Shown here: one piece after another, positions 35,812-44,750 of the stretch
How positions within the stretch are numbered: the first letter of the stretch is position 1
Layout: each line of letters begins with the position of its first letter
Origin: Bacteroidales bacterium
GTDB lineage: Bacteria > Bacteroidota > Bacteroidia > Bacteroidales > UBA932
Direction: 5' to 3'
Length of the DNA stretch: 64,000 bases
NCBI GenBank assembly: GCA_016287075.1
Contig: JAEEVC010000006.1
Coordinates: 62,001-126,000, forward strand
Translations under genes and position numbers: made by a program
Notes under the pieces: model-generated
What the model saw: the letters and a program-made list of their open reading frames with translations, nothing else
What the model was told of the DNA's origin: nothing
The model's database searches: none

Positions 35812-38800
35812 TCAATCCCAGGTGATTTCGACCGAATCCAGATACGCGGCGCCGTCCTTGGAGCGGATGCCGACGTACTGATAGGAACCGGAAACCGTAA
35901 CCGTACCGGTCGTTCCGTCAGACATCTTCACCGAACCGAGCAGGGTCCCGGCGTTCTCGCCAAAGAGGTCCGCGGCACTGGTGTAAGCAGAATTGCTCCC
36001 ATACACCTGGATCTCACGTGCCGAATTCGTATTTTCGTTCAAGACAATCTTGACGGACTTGACATAGCCGCCGGACTTCGTAGAGACGATTCCGGAGTCA
36101 TTGTTCTTGGAACGAATCTGAATTGCTTCATAGTTCTTCGCCGTATTGCCGGCATAAACCGCACCGGACAGTTTGGAAATGCCCGTCGTCGCAACATAAG
36201 TGGTGCTCCCGGTCGCATCAAAATCCGCCGCCGTCAGCAGGTCGATGACTTCATTGCCAGTAGGGGCAGCGGTAACCGTGATGTTGCAGGTGGCCTGAGC
36301 AGCCGTAAATGCACCCTCGACCGCGGCTACGGAAGCCGTGATGACTGCCGTGCCGGCAGCAACTGCCGTAATAAGACCGGCAGCGTTAACGGTAGCAACA
36401 CCCGTATCGCTAGAGGTATATGTCACCGTAGCAGTAGAGTTCGTCGTGGCAGGATTGCTGAAAGTGTCGCCAACTGTCAGCGATTTAGACGTGCCATTCG
36501 TAAAGGTAACAGTTGACGGAACGGTCGGATCGACCTCTCCACCAAATTCATACAGGTCGATATCGAAATACTCGGTACCATTGATGTTGCTGTCCTTGTA
36601 TCCGCCGAAAGTACTCGCATATGATCCACTCCCCAGCCTGAAGGCCAAGAGACGGTCCGAAACTGCCTTGGAAGCAAAACGGAAGGTACCCGTAGATGCT
36701 CCGGACACAGGTGTAACGACCCATGCGTCCGAAGCGGCAGAAACTGTCGAAAGTCCTGTACCTGAAGCACCGTTATACTCAAGATAAGTATTATTGTAGC
36801 TGATCAGGTAATTGCCATCGCTGACAGAAATCGTAACAGCCAGGGCATTTGTCGTCGTAGTAGAAGCGATTACACCAGAAGAAATATTCACGGCCTGCGT
36901 ACTCAAACGATTGTTCGTGACAGCGGCAGGAACCATAGCCTCAGCCTTCGTACCGCCGACAATGATGTACTTCTTGCCGCTGGTGATGGAACTCACCTTG
37001 ACATAGTTGTCGCCGCTCGGGGGCTCCGGGATGGTGTAAGCCGCCTCGGCGACCGCACTGTCGTTCATCCCCTCCTTCACGGCGATGGCCTTGATGGTCA
37101 TCGCGGCATTGACGGTCACGGAAGTACCTGTCGCAGAGGATGCTGTCGGGGTAGAGCCATCCGTCGTGTAGTGGATGGTCGCACCGGCAGTCGCACAGGA
37201 AATCGTCACGGTCGTACCGACAGCCACCTCGCCCGCAGCCGGGCTGAAGGTCGGGGTCGCGACCGTCTCGACGACGGGCGTGTCGCCGCCGCCGTTGCCG
37301 GACTTCACGAAGAAGGCGAAGGTCTGGTCCTTGATGTTGGCGTTGATGCTAGTATAGCTGCGCCAATCCTTGGCGGTACCCTGCTCACTGTAAATACCCA
37401 CATACCGGGCCTGCCCATCGTTGTACAGGTAGTTGGAATTCAAACTGAATGTCTTTTTATCACCGGTACCTACACGGAGGCCGTTGTTGTTGTTCGTGCA
37501 GTAGAGCCACTTGCTGCTATCCCCATTCGGATAGAAGGTGTACGAGCCGCTGGCGGCCGTCAGTTTCCACTGCAGGTTCGCGGCAGGTGCAGCCGTCAGG
37601 GACTTGCCGTCGGAGGCCACGGAGACGGAGACGGCGGCCGGAGCGCCGGAAGTGCCGTTGTCATTGGCCATCGCAAAGTCGTTGCCGTTGTTGCCGACGA
37701 TGACGAAGACATCGGAGGACGTGATGGCGGTAATGTCCTTCTTGAACCAGCCGTTTTCTCCCACGGGCGGCTCGGGCGGGGTGTCACCGCCGTCGATGTA
37801 CTCGTACAGCGCAGGGTAGATATTGGAGTCATTGACAGTCTCATACACGGCGAAGTAGGAACGGTTCACATTATACACGACGTGCTTGCCCTTGCCGGCA
37901 TTGACAACATCCACCGTACCGTCATCTTTGGCCGTAACCGTCCATACGTAGGACTCCTGTGCCGAGTCATACACATTGATGGAGTTGTACGTACCCGTCA
38001 TGGCCCAGTAACGGGCGTCAGGCTGGGCGATCGAGTAGCCGCCGGTAACGGCCGTGAAGGTCAGTTCCAGATCCGCGTGGCGCGTATCGATCACACCGTC
38101 CGTCTCAGAGACCTTCGTCGCTGCCGGGTAACCGTATGTACTGCCGGAGGCAATCGGGGTCATGGCCTGCACTTTCCCGTCCACCAGAGCGGCGAGGATG
38201 TATTTCTTGCCCGCGGTGACGGAAGTCACCTTGCGATAGACGGATTCGCCGGCGGGGACGAACGCTTCCTGGGTGATGACGAACTCGTACTCGCCGAGGT
38301 CGCTTTCGATGTTGATGGTGTAGGTGACGGGCTCTTCCGTCTCATTGGCCGGGAAGGTCACTTCGACGGATGCGGAGGAATTGCCCTCCTCCTCGCTGAA
38401 TTCGACATCATCGTCGCTGTAGATCACCCAGTCCACATTGGAGATTACGTTGATCACCGCGGACGTCGCCGAGGCGGGGACGGTCAGGAGACCGCTCTCG
38501 TTCGCACCTTCCAGCGTTGCCTGGAAGATGGGTTCATCCGTACCGCTGCCGACGAGCTTGTACAGGGCGATGCCCGTACCGGTCGTGGAACCCGAAGTAT
38601 AGCAGTTGAAGATCGGGTTGCCGTTGTTCGGGTTGAAACGCATCTGGCCGCGGCTGACGCCCGCCGCATTGACGTTCGCTTCCCCGTCGGAGATGGAAAC
38701 CGTAAAGTTTGTGTTGGCGCCGGTCTCAGCCACTGTCGTCAGCTGGTAGCTGTTGGAGCCCGTCGCAGCCAGGTAACCGGCCGTGCCCGCCTTGAAGGCG

Positions 38801-39885
38801 ACCGTACCGCCGGTCTCGGCTTCGATGGTCAGGATCTGGACGGATTCGGAAGGATCGGTGATCGCATCGTCCACGACCGCCACGGCCGCCGCGGCGCGGT
38901 TATTGGAATTCTGGGTCGTGCCGATGGCATAATCACCGGCCGCATTGGCGATGATGACCTGAGAGTCGGGCGTCAGTTCGGCCGGATCGGTCACCAATTC
39001 ATAGACCTGGGATTCCTTGTGGACCGCACCGGTCATGTCCACCGTGAACTTCGCAATCCGGCCCGCCTGGAACTTGCGGTTGGCAGGCAGGGTGATCGTC
39101 TTCTCGTAAGGACCGTCGGCCGTGTACACCGTGACCTTGAGTTCGGTGCCGGAGAGGTCGGCCGGTGCGCAGGCGAACCAGATATCCTCAAGGGAAGCGG
39201 TCTCGAGGTTGAGCGTGTTGGATGCGGACAGGGCCACCAGTTCACCGGCCTCATGCTCTTCCGTATCCGCGACATAATAGTAGAAGCGGCCGGAAATCGG
39301 CTGGGCCGCCGTCAGGCTGACGCCCGTCACGGCGGCGCCGGCGAGGTCGAGGCCCGTGAGGGTCATGCGGCCGTATGCGGTCACGTGGGAGAAATTGACG
39401 GTGATAACCTCATCCAGGGACGTGCAGGCCGCGGAAACACCGGCAAGGACCTGGGCGGCCTCGTCGGGCGTGCCGGCGGAAGGGACCTGGTCGGAGGGAA
39501 TCTGGAGCCCCCAGTCCATGTATTTGCTGCTGATGGAGAAATAGGCCGTCGAAGGGCTCAGCGCATAGAAGGTATACGGGGCCTCGGCATTCTCCGTGTT
39601 GACGCTGGCTTCGAACTCGGCCGTCGCGCCGTTCGGGGTGACGGTCGCATCCACGCCGGAGGCCATGTTCAGGGAGACCTTCACTTTCGTATCGTTCTCC
39701 GTCCAGAGGACAGGATACTTCCCCGTCGCATCCGGGGTCGAGAAAGCGGTACGGGTCTCGACGGGACCCGCGAGGAAACGGACAGTGCGGCCTTCGGTGC
39801 CGTTGACGTCACCTTCCCGCTGGCAGGAAGCGAACGCGAGCGCCGCGGCGACGGTCACAAGGATGGATTTGAAAACCTTTTTCAT
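35812..39885 (-). CDS. Large multidomain surface lipoprotein (N-terminal part of a nuclease lipoprotein)
   Basis: A 1357-residue lipoprotein (lipobox LAFASC, cysteine 21). In order: a fimbrillin-like domain (about 30-290, VETRTAFSTPDATGKYPVLW); a beta-rich module; a BACON-like domain near 455-550 (VNVISNVDWVIYSDDD); further similar beta modules near 560-700, 705-860 and 960-1110 (pattern GKKYIIV near their starts); a chitobiase-type repeat near 870-950 (GATIHYTTDGSTPTASS); a bacterial Ig-like domain near 1125-1200 (YTSSDTGVATVNAAG); and a final module ending YLDSVEITWD. It stops at a TGA with the nuclease domain open beyond. A 47-codon gene precedes it by 6 bases. Confidence 0.85.
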   Translation of the reverse strand: MKKVFKSILVTVAAALAFASCQREGDVNGTEGRTVRFLAGPVETRTAFSTPDATGKYPVLWTENDTKVKVSLNMASGVDATVTPNGATAEFEASVNTENAEAPYTFYALSPSTAYFSISSKYMDWGLQIPSDQVPSAGTPDEAAQVLAGVSAACTSLDEVITVNFSHVTAYGRMTLTGLDLAGAAVTGVSLTAAQPISGRFYYYVADTEEHEAGELVALSASNTLNLETASLEDIWFACAPADLSGTELKVTVYTADGPYEKTITLPANRKFQAGRIAKFTVDMTGAVHKESQVYELVTDPAELTPDSQVIIANAAGDYAIGTTQNSNNRAAAAVAVVDDAITDPSESVQILTIEAETGGTVAFKAGTAGYLAATGSNSYQLTTVAETGANTNFTVSISDGEANVNAAGVSRGQMRFNPNNGNPIFNCYTSGSTTGTGIALYKLVGSGTDEPIFQATLEGANESGLLTVPASATSAVINVISNVDWVIYSDDDVEFSEEEGNSSASVEVTFPANETEEPVTYTINIESDLGEYEFVITQEAFVPAGESVYRKVTSVTAGKKYILAALVDGKVQAMTPIASGSTYGYPAATKVSETDGVIDTRHADLELTFTAVTGGYSIAQPDARYWAMTGTYNSINVYDSAQESYVWTVTAKDDGTVDVVNAGKGKHVVYNVNRSYFAVYETVNDSNIYPALYEYIDGGDTPPEPPVGENGWFKKDITAITSSDVFVIVGNNGNDFAMANDNGTSGAPAAVSVSVASDGKSLTAAPAANLQWKLTAASGSYTFYPNGDSSKWLYCTNNNNGLRVGTGDKKTFSLNSNYLYNDGQARYVGIYSEQGTAKDWRSYTSINANIKDQTFAFFVKSGNGGGDTPVVETVATPTFSPAAGEVAVGTTVTISCATAGATIHYTTDGSTPTASSATGTSVTVNAAMTIKAIAVKEGMNDSAVAEAAYTIPEPPSGDNYVKVSSITSGKKYIIVGGTKAEAMVPAAVTNNRLSTQAVNISSGVIASTTTTNALAVTISVSDGNYLISYNNTYLEYNGASGTGLSTVSAASDAWVVTPVSGASTGTFRFASKAVSDRLLAFRLGSGSYASTFGGYKDSNINGTEYFDIDLYEFGGEVDPTVPSTVTFTNGTSKSLTVGDTFSNPATTNSTATVTYTSSDTGVATVNAAGLITAVAAGTAVITASVAAVEGAFTAAQATCNITVTAAPTGNEVIDLLTAADFDATGSTTYVATTGISKLSGAVYAGNTAKNYEAIQIRSKNNDSGIVSTKSGGYVKSVKIVLNENTNSAREIQVYGSNSAYTSAADLFGENAGTLLGSVKMSDGTTGTVTVSGSYQYVGIRSKDGAAYLDSVEITWD

Positions 39886-39891
39886 GGCCGC

Positions 39892-40035
39892 TTAGTCGTT
39901 AAGGGTTCCCCAATCGTCTTCCTGGCCCGGGTCGATGGTGCCGGTGCCCATGTTGATGGAGGTCAGGAAATCGACCTCCGCCCGTACATACACGATGCGC
40001 GTGTTCGGGTTGACATACAATGCTTTTTTCTCCAT
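39892..40035 (-). CDS. Small 47-residue protein before the large lipoprotein gene
   Basis: A 47-codon frame beginning MEKKALYVNPNTRIVYVRAE and ending TIDPGQEDDWGTLND. It stops 6 bases before the lipoprotein ATG and has exactly the same length as the small gene at 30243-30386, which has the same neighbour type. The Y-x-x-P, I/V-x-x-V and acidic tail pattern is shared. No known domain. Its promoter is predicted at 40104-40134. Confidence 0.65.
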   Translation of the reverse strand: MEKKALYVNPNTRIVYVRAEVDFLTSINMGTGTIDPGQEDDWGTLND

Positions 40036-40103
40036 TTTATGATAATGATTTGTTATTCAGTTGTTTCCTTTTCCATGCCCCAAGGGGCAGGGCATTATGG
40101 GCG

Positions 40104-40134
40104 CGAATTTACGAAGTTTCTCGCAAAGAAACAA
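40104..40134 (-). promoter_or_regulatory. Promoter of the small gene/large lipoprotein operon
   Basis: Minus strand: TTG (40134-40132), 20 bases, TAAATTCG (40111-40104). This is one base from the TAnnTTTG form and has the correct spacing. The leader between it and the ATG at 40035 is about 60 bases and includes a short palindrome TGCCCC-TT-GGGGCA. Confidence 0.45.
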
Positions 40135-40156
40135 CAAAATTCCCCTAAAGGGGAAA

Positions 40157-40732
40157 CTACAGGATCCGCCGGGATTTGACCTCCTTTTCCAGCTCCGCCG
40201 CGCTCCGGCCGATGCCGTCCCGGCAGAGCCGGTCCAGCAGGGCATGGAACTGCGTGCCATGGTCGAGGTGGCGCAGGTGGCAGAGCTCGTGGAGCAGGAC
40301 ATAGTCCCGCAACGGTTCCTCGAGACGCATCAGGTTGAGATTGAGGTTGATATTGCCCTTGGCGGAACAGCTGCCCCAGTTGGAGACATTGTGCTTGATG
40401 AAGACCTTCCCGAAGGTGAAGCCATACCGCTCCGCCCAGTACTTCAGGCGGCCGGGCAGGAAGGCCTTCGCCTCCTTCCGGAGCGCTTCCGCATCGAAGC
40501 TTTCCCGTTCCGCCGCGAGCGCCTGGGCCGCGGCGGCCTGCCGGGCCAGCACCTTGGCGACCCAGTCCCGCTTCTGCCGGAAAAAGCCGATTCCGAACGC
40601 ATACGGGGTCCAATAGGGCACGGTCACGACGATCCCGCGCACGGGATGGACACGGAGGGAGACACGGCGCGCCCGCCGGGACTTGACCACCCGCACGGTG
40701 CCGAGTTCGGGATCCTCGTACAGTTTTTCCAT
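40157..40732 (-). CDS. YgjP/DUF45-family metallopeptidase
   Basis: A 191-residue cytoplasmic protein. Zinc motif HELCHLRHLDHG is at residues 148-159, with the family's preceding block NWGSCSAKGNINLNLNL near 118-134. YgjP-like (DUF45/WLM) proteins are predicted metal-dependent peptidases; a physiological substrate is not established. It starts at an ATG 2 bases after folC, which suggests co-transcription with folC. Confidence 0.88.
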   Translation of the reverse strand: MEKLYEDPELGTVRVVKSRRARRVSLRVHPVRGIVVTVPYWTPYAFGIGFFRQKRDWVAKVLARQAAAAQALAAERESFDAEALRKEAKAFLPGRLKYWAERYGFTFGKVFIKHNVSNWGSCSAKGNINLNLNLMRLEEPLRDYVLLHELCHLRHLDHGTQFHALLDRLCRDGIGRSAAELEKEVKSRRIL

Positions 40733-40734
40733 CG

Positions 40735-42093
40735 TCAGAACAGCGGAATCGCCTCGGCGACGACGAAATTGCTGCCGCCGATGTAGATCAGCGGCGGGGC
40801 CGGTTTCGTGGCCGAAGCGGAGCGGTTGACCTGCTCGGAGAGGTTCTGCGCCAGCATGATGGCCATGCGGACGCCTTCACGGACGCTTTCGGCGCTGTAG
40901 GCGCGGGAAGAGGGACGGTCCACCTCCTTGCAGTAGGCCTTGTAGCGGGAAAGGAGCTTTTCCGCCGGCAGGGCCCGGGCCGTATCCGGCGCGACAAAGA
41001 TATAGGTGGCGTCGGCAGGCATCAGCGGCAGGATCCCGTCGAGGTCCTTGTCGGCCATGATGCCGAAAACCAGGATCAGGGAACTGCAGCGCCCGTCCGC
41101 GAGCAGCTTCTCGAGGTGGGCGAAATTCCCGCGGAGGGCGGGTGGATTGTGGCCGATGTCGCAGATGACCCAGGGCAGGTCCGACACCTTTTCCCAGCGG
41201 CCGCGGAAGTCCGTCCGGCGGGCGGCATGGATAAGGGCGTCGACGACCGCATCGGCATCGGCGAGCCCGCGGAATCCGTCCTTTTCCCGGAGGATATCGA
41301 CCGCTGCGAGCACCGTCCGGAGGTTTTTCTCCTGGCAGGCCCCCTGGAGGTCCATCTGGCGCAGGATCTCCTGGCGGCGGTTCCACAGGGACGGCCGGAC
41401 TTTGTCTGCGGCGGTGAGCGGACAGCGCATCCAGGCGGCGTCCGCGAAGACCGGATCGGTCTCGGGGTCGCTCTCCCCCACCAGCGCCGGGACGCCCGGC
41501 TTGAAGATGCCGGCCTTTTCGGCGGCAATCTTCGCGAGCGTGTCGCCCAGCAGGGCGCAATGGTCAAGCCCGACCGAGGTCACGACGGAGAGGTCCGGAG
41601 TCAGGACATTGGTGCTGTCGAGCCGGCCGCCGAGGCCGGCTTCCACCACGGCCACGTCGACCCCCTCATCCGCGAACCACTTGAAAGCCAAGCCAGTAGT
41701 AATTTCGAAGAAAGAGAGCCCCTGCGCTTCGAAGTAAGGTTTCCAAGCCGTCAGGAAGTCATAGACATATTCTTTCGGGACCATCCGGACCGGGGCGGCG
41801 ATCTTCGCCCGCTCGCGGAAATCCACCAGGTGCGGCGAGGTATAGATGCCGGTCTTCAGGCCGGTGGCGGAGAGGGCGGCGGCGAGCATCGAGGCGACGG
41901 AGCCCTTGCCGTTGGTGCCGGCGACATGGACGGCGCGGAAAGCCCGCTCGGGATGGCCGAGCGCCGCACAGAACGCCTCCATACGCTCCAGTCCCGGCTT
42001 GTAGGCCGCGGCGAATCCCACCTTCTGCACCGACGGGAAACGCCGGTAAATATCTTCCACCAGGGTTTTGTACCCTCCCTCCGAAAAAGCCAT
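40735..42093 (-). CDS. folC: Folylpolyglutamate synthase/dihydrofolate synthase
   Basis: A 452-residue Mur-ligase-superfamily enzyme that adds glutamate to folates. The P-loop VAGTNGKGSVASMLAAAL and the TSPHLVDFRER motif identify FolC, and VVEAGLGGRLDSTNVL and VTSVGLDHCALLGDTLAKIAAEKAGIFK are further family blocks. The ICDIGHNPPAL motif is in the C-terminal domain. I start at the ATG at 42093 (MAFSEGGYKT); a TTG 27 bases upstream coincides with the -7 promoter element, so it is unlikely. Confidence 0.94.
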   Translation of the reverse strand: MAFSEGGYKTLVEDIYRRFPSVQKVGFAAAYKPGLERMEAFCAALGHPERAFRAVHVAGTNGKGSVASMLAAALSATGLKTGIYTSPHLVDFRERAKIAAPVRMVPKEYVYDFLTAWKPYFEAQGLSFFEITTGLAFKWFADEGVDVAVVEAGLGGRLDSTNVLTPDLSVVTSVGLDHCALLGDTLAKIAAEKAGIFKPGVPALVGESDPETDPVFADAAWMRCPLTAADKVRPSLWNRRQEILRQMDLQGACQEKNLRTVLAAVDILREKDGFRGLADADAVVDALIHAARRTDFRGRWEKVSDLPWVICDIGHNPPALRGNFAHLEKLLADGRCSSLILVFGIMADKDLDGILPLMPADATYIFVAPDTARALPAEKLLSRYKAYCKEVDRPSSRAYSAESVREGVRMAIMLAQNLSEQVNRSASATKPAPPLIYIGGSNFVVAEAIPLF

Positions 42094-42104
42094 CTCCGTT
42101 TTAT

Positions 42105-42135
42105 TTTGAACTTGTTGCAAATTTACGTACTTTCG
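42105..42135 (+). promoter_or_regulatory. Promoter of the PurL-like gene
   Basis: TTTG (42105-42108), 19 bases, TACTTTCG (42128-42135), close to the TTTG-N19-TAnnTTTG consensus. The ATG follows 20 bases later. It overlaps the divergent folC promoter. Confidence 0.5.
42118..42125 (-). promoter_or_regulatory. folC -7 promoter element
   Basis: Minus strand TAAATTTG matches TAnnTTTG and lies 24 bases before the folC ATG. It nearly abuts the divergent promoter of the next gene. Confidence 0.45.
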
Positions 42136-42155
42136 CAGAGAAATAAAACCGAGAA

Positions 42156-43301
42156 ATGACCGAAAAGCCTTCCGTCCTCTACAGCGAGTACATCATCGAC
42201 GGGATGCCGCGCGCGCTCACCCCGGCACGGATGCTGGAGGAATGCTCCTCCGGCCCTGCCGGCCATGCGCCCGCCCGGAAGCCGGAACCGATTATCGATG
42301 AGACACTTGACCTGGCTCCCAGCACCTATATATTCGATCCCGCGCGGATGGATGCGTACCTCGGGGAGACGTGCGCCCGCGCCGGTGAGGAACGCTGCTG
42401 CCCCGTGCATTTCGCCGGCTCCCACACCTGCGGACGGATCGCCCGCGCCCTCATCGACGCCCTCTGGATGACCGGCCATTTCCGGCTCGGCGACCTGACC
42501 CTCCGGGCGGAATGGCGCTGGGACGCGGCGCCCATCGGCAACATGGCCGCCTTCTATGATTCCGTCGAGGCGGCGGCCGCCTATATCGACGCCCTCGGCC
42601 TCCGGCTGAAGGGGTATGCAGTCACGAAAGGCCCCTGCCAGATCGCCTTCAAGGCCAGTACGACGGCGGAAGAAGAAGTACCTGACGACGAGGAAGAAGG
42701 CTTCTTCCGTGAACTTCCTTTCCGGACGGAGCATCCGCGCATCGGACGGAAGCGCAAGTGCCCCGCCGTCCTCCAGCCGGAGGCCTCCGACTGGCTCATC
42801 TACATTCCCTTCGACTCCTGCGAGTTCCGGCTGGGCGGCTCCGTTCTCTCCGAGGCGGAGGATGCCCGGTCCGCCCTCGCCCCCGACATCGCCGACGCGG
42901 ATTATTTCATCGACTGCTACGAGGTCGTCCGCGAACTGGTGGAGGACGGGGTCGTCAAGGCCGGAGCGACCGTCTGCGACGGCGGCATGCTCACGGCCCT
43001 GAAACTGATGGCTGCAGGCGGGACCGGGGCGGACATTTCGGTCAGCGACATCGTCAAGGCCTACAACGAGAAGCCCGTCCGGGTCCTCTTCGCGGAGGTT
43101 CCCGGGGTCATCCTTCAGATCGCCGACATCGACTATGACTACGTCGATGCGGAACTGCTGCTGCAGGACGTCGTTTACTTCCCGCTGGGCCACCCCGTCC
43201 CGGGGAATGCGGACCTCCGGGTCGCCCATGAAGAGAAAACCGGCCTTTCCAGCATCCTGGAATCGCTTTTATACACCCAGACCTCCGAAGGAGAAGACTG
43301 A
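42156..43301 (+). CDS. AIR synthase-related (PurM/PurL C-terminal-like) protein
   Basis: A 381-residue protein. The second half resembles the C-terminal domain of PurM/PurL-type synthases: ATVCDGGMLTALKLMAAGGTGADISVSD is like the H-D-V-S-D-G-G-L block, followed by VRVLFAEVPGVILQIAD. The N-terminal half is not clearly assignable. It contains GSHTCGRIARALIDALWMTG and a charged segment rich in Glu near 170-185. It is far shorter than PurL (about 1200 residues) and lacks the glutaminase domain, so it is a divergent relative of unknown role, not the purine enzyme itself. A PIN-PhoH gene follows after 3 bases. Confidence 0.65.
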   Translation: MTEKPSVLYSEYIIDGMPRALTPARMLEECSSGPAGHAPARKPEPIIDETLDLAPSTYIFDPARMDAYLGETCARAGEERCCPVHFAGSHTCGRIARALIDALWMTGHFRLGDLTLRAEWRWDAAPIGNMAAFYDSVEAAAAYIDALGLRLKGYAVTKGPCQIAFKASTTAEEEVPDDEEEGFFRELPFRTEHPRIGRKRKCPAVLQPEASDWLIYIPFDSCEFRLGGSVLSEAEDARSALAPDIADADYFIDCYEVVRELVEDGVVKAGATVCDGGMLTALKLMAAGGTGADISVSDIVKAYNEKPVRVLFAEVPGVILQIADIDYDYVDAELLLQDVVYFPLGHPVPGNADLRVAHEEKTGLSSILESLLYTQTSEGED

Positions 43302-43304
43302 TCC

Positions 43305-44654
43305 ATGGAAAAAAGGACTGAGAAACAACCGAAGATCTTCGTGCTGGACACGAACATCATCCTCCATGACTACAAGGCCATCCGGAAGTTCCAGGACAAC
43401 GACCTGGTGATTCCCATCGCCGTCGTCGAGGAACTCGACAAATTCAAGAAAGGCAACGACGCACTGAGTTTCAACGCGCGCGGGTTCATGCGCGAAATCA
43501 ATAAACTGACGGACGACAAGACCTTCGGTCCGCGGGGCGTCCCGCTCGGGGGTCGCTGCGGCTACATCAAGATCGAGCCCAACCACCCCTTCCAGCCGGA
43601 GTTCAGGGACCTGTTCATGGACGACATCCAGGACCACCGCATCCTCTCCACGGCGATGTGGGTCCGGGACAACAACCCGGGGCGCTTCGTCGCCCTTGTC
43701 ACGAAGGATATCAACCTGAGACTCAAGGCGAAAGCCGCCGGCATGATCGCCCAGGACTACCTGACCGACCGGGTCGAGGACGACCGGCTGGAGAACACCC
43801 GGCGGGAGGTTCTCGTCATCGAGGATGCGGCCTCCGAAGCCATCCAGCGCCTGTCCTATGGCCAGGACAACTGCATCGACTGGAAAGAGGTCGCCGACAA
43901 GGAGCCGAAACCGAACCAGCTCTTCAAGTTCGAATGGGGCGGGCAGACCGTCTGCGCCCGCTATGACGCCGACCGGAAGGTCATCGCACTCGTCCGTTCG
44001 CGGGAGGCCTATGGCATCCGGCCGCGGAACGACGAGCAGAAATTCGCCCTGGACGCCTGCCTGAACCCGAAAATCCAGCTGGTTTCCCTGACCGGCGGAG
44101 CGGGCACCGGCAAGACCCTCATCGCCCTTGCCTCCGCCCTCGAGCAGGAGAAGGACTTCGACCAGATCATCCTCACCCGCCCGACCGTCGTCCTCGGCGG
44201 CCAGGACATCGGCTTTCTCCCCGGCGACCAGAAATCGAAGATGGCCCCCTACCTCCTGCCCCTCATGGACAACCTGGAGGTCATCCGCGGCTGCTTCCGC
44301 CCCGGCAGCAAGCAGGCCCTGAAGATCGAGGGGCTCCTGAAGGACGAAAAACTGCTCATCTCCCCCCTCGCCTACATCCGCGGCCGCTCCCTCGGCAAGG
44401 TCTTCATGATCGTCGATGAGGCCCAGAACCTCACCCCGCACGAGATCAAGACCATCATCACCCGCGCCGGGGAAGGCACCAAGATGGTCTTCACGGGCGA
44501 CATCTTCCAGATCGACCAGCCCTACCTGGACCAGTGGTCCAACGGCCTTACCCACCTCGGTGAGAAACTCGACGGCCAGAAACTTTTCCAGCACGTCTTC
44601 CTCCGCAAGGGCGAGCGCTCCGAACTCTCCGAAATCGCCGCCAAGCTCCTGTAA
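43305..44654 (+). CDS. PIN-PhoH fusion protein (PhoH2-type RNase/helicase)
   Basis: A 449-residue protein. An N-terminal PIN nuclease domain (about 10-150) shows the acidic residues in FVLDTNIILHDYKA, VVEELDKF and DDIQDHRILSTA. A C-terminal PhoH ATPase domain (about 240-449) has Walker A LTGGAGTGKTLIALA, Walker B FMIVDEAQNLTPHEIKTII and VFTGDIFQID. PhoH2 proteins with this architecture are reported to act as sequence-influenced RNA helicases and nucleases. Convergent hairpins follow the stop. Confidence 0.92.
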   Translation: MEKRTEKQPKIFVLDTNIILHDYKAIRKFQDNDLVIPIAVVEELDKFKKGNDALSFNARGFMREINKLTDDKTFGPRGVPLGGRCGYIKIEPNHPFQPEFRDLFMDDIQDHRILSTAMWVRDNNPGRFVALVTKDINLRLKAKAAGMIAQDYLTDRVEDDRLENTRREVLVIEDAASEAIQRLSYGQDNCIDWKEVADKEPKPNQLFKFEWGGQTVCARYDADRKVIALVRSREAYGIRPRNDEQKFALDACLNPKIQLVSLTGGAGTGKTLIALASALEQEKDFDQIILTRPTVVLGGQDIGFLPGDQKSKMAPYLLPLMDNLEVIRGCFRPGSKQALKIEGLLKDEKLLISPLAYIRGRSLGKVFMIVDEAQNLTPHEIKTIITRAGEGTKMVFTGDIFQIDQPYLDQWSNGLTHLGEKLDGQKLFQHVFLRKGERSELSEIAAKLL

Positions 44655-44678
44655 AGTCGGACAGACGGATTATATTGG

Positions 44679-44743
44679 CGATGCCGCCAGGGCGGCATCG
44701 ACCGGCCTCGCCGTCAGGTCATAGCAGAGGCGGCGAGGGCCGG
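44679..44743. terminator. Two hairpins between converging genes
   Basis: First hairpin CGATGCCGCC-AG-GGCGGCATCG (44679-44700) has a perfect 10-base stem. The second (44702-44713 with 44731-44743) pairs CCGGCCTCGCCG with CGGCGAGGGCCGG, with one bulged G. They lie between the phoH-like gene and the end of a minus-strand lipoprotein gene, so a two-way terminator is likely. No T-run follows. Confidence 0.5.
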
Positions 44744-44750
44744 ACACACA

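Noticed and set aside
37171-40179. A 1002-codon plus-strand frame opposite the large lipoprotein gene
   Set aside because: No signal peptide or domain, and repetitive Arg/Gly/Val composition typical of an antisense shadow.
42156-43301. Calling this gene purL
   Set aside because: It is less than a third of PurL length and lacks the glutaminase and most of the synthase domain; only a C-terminal-like block is shared.
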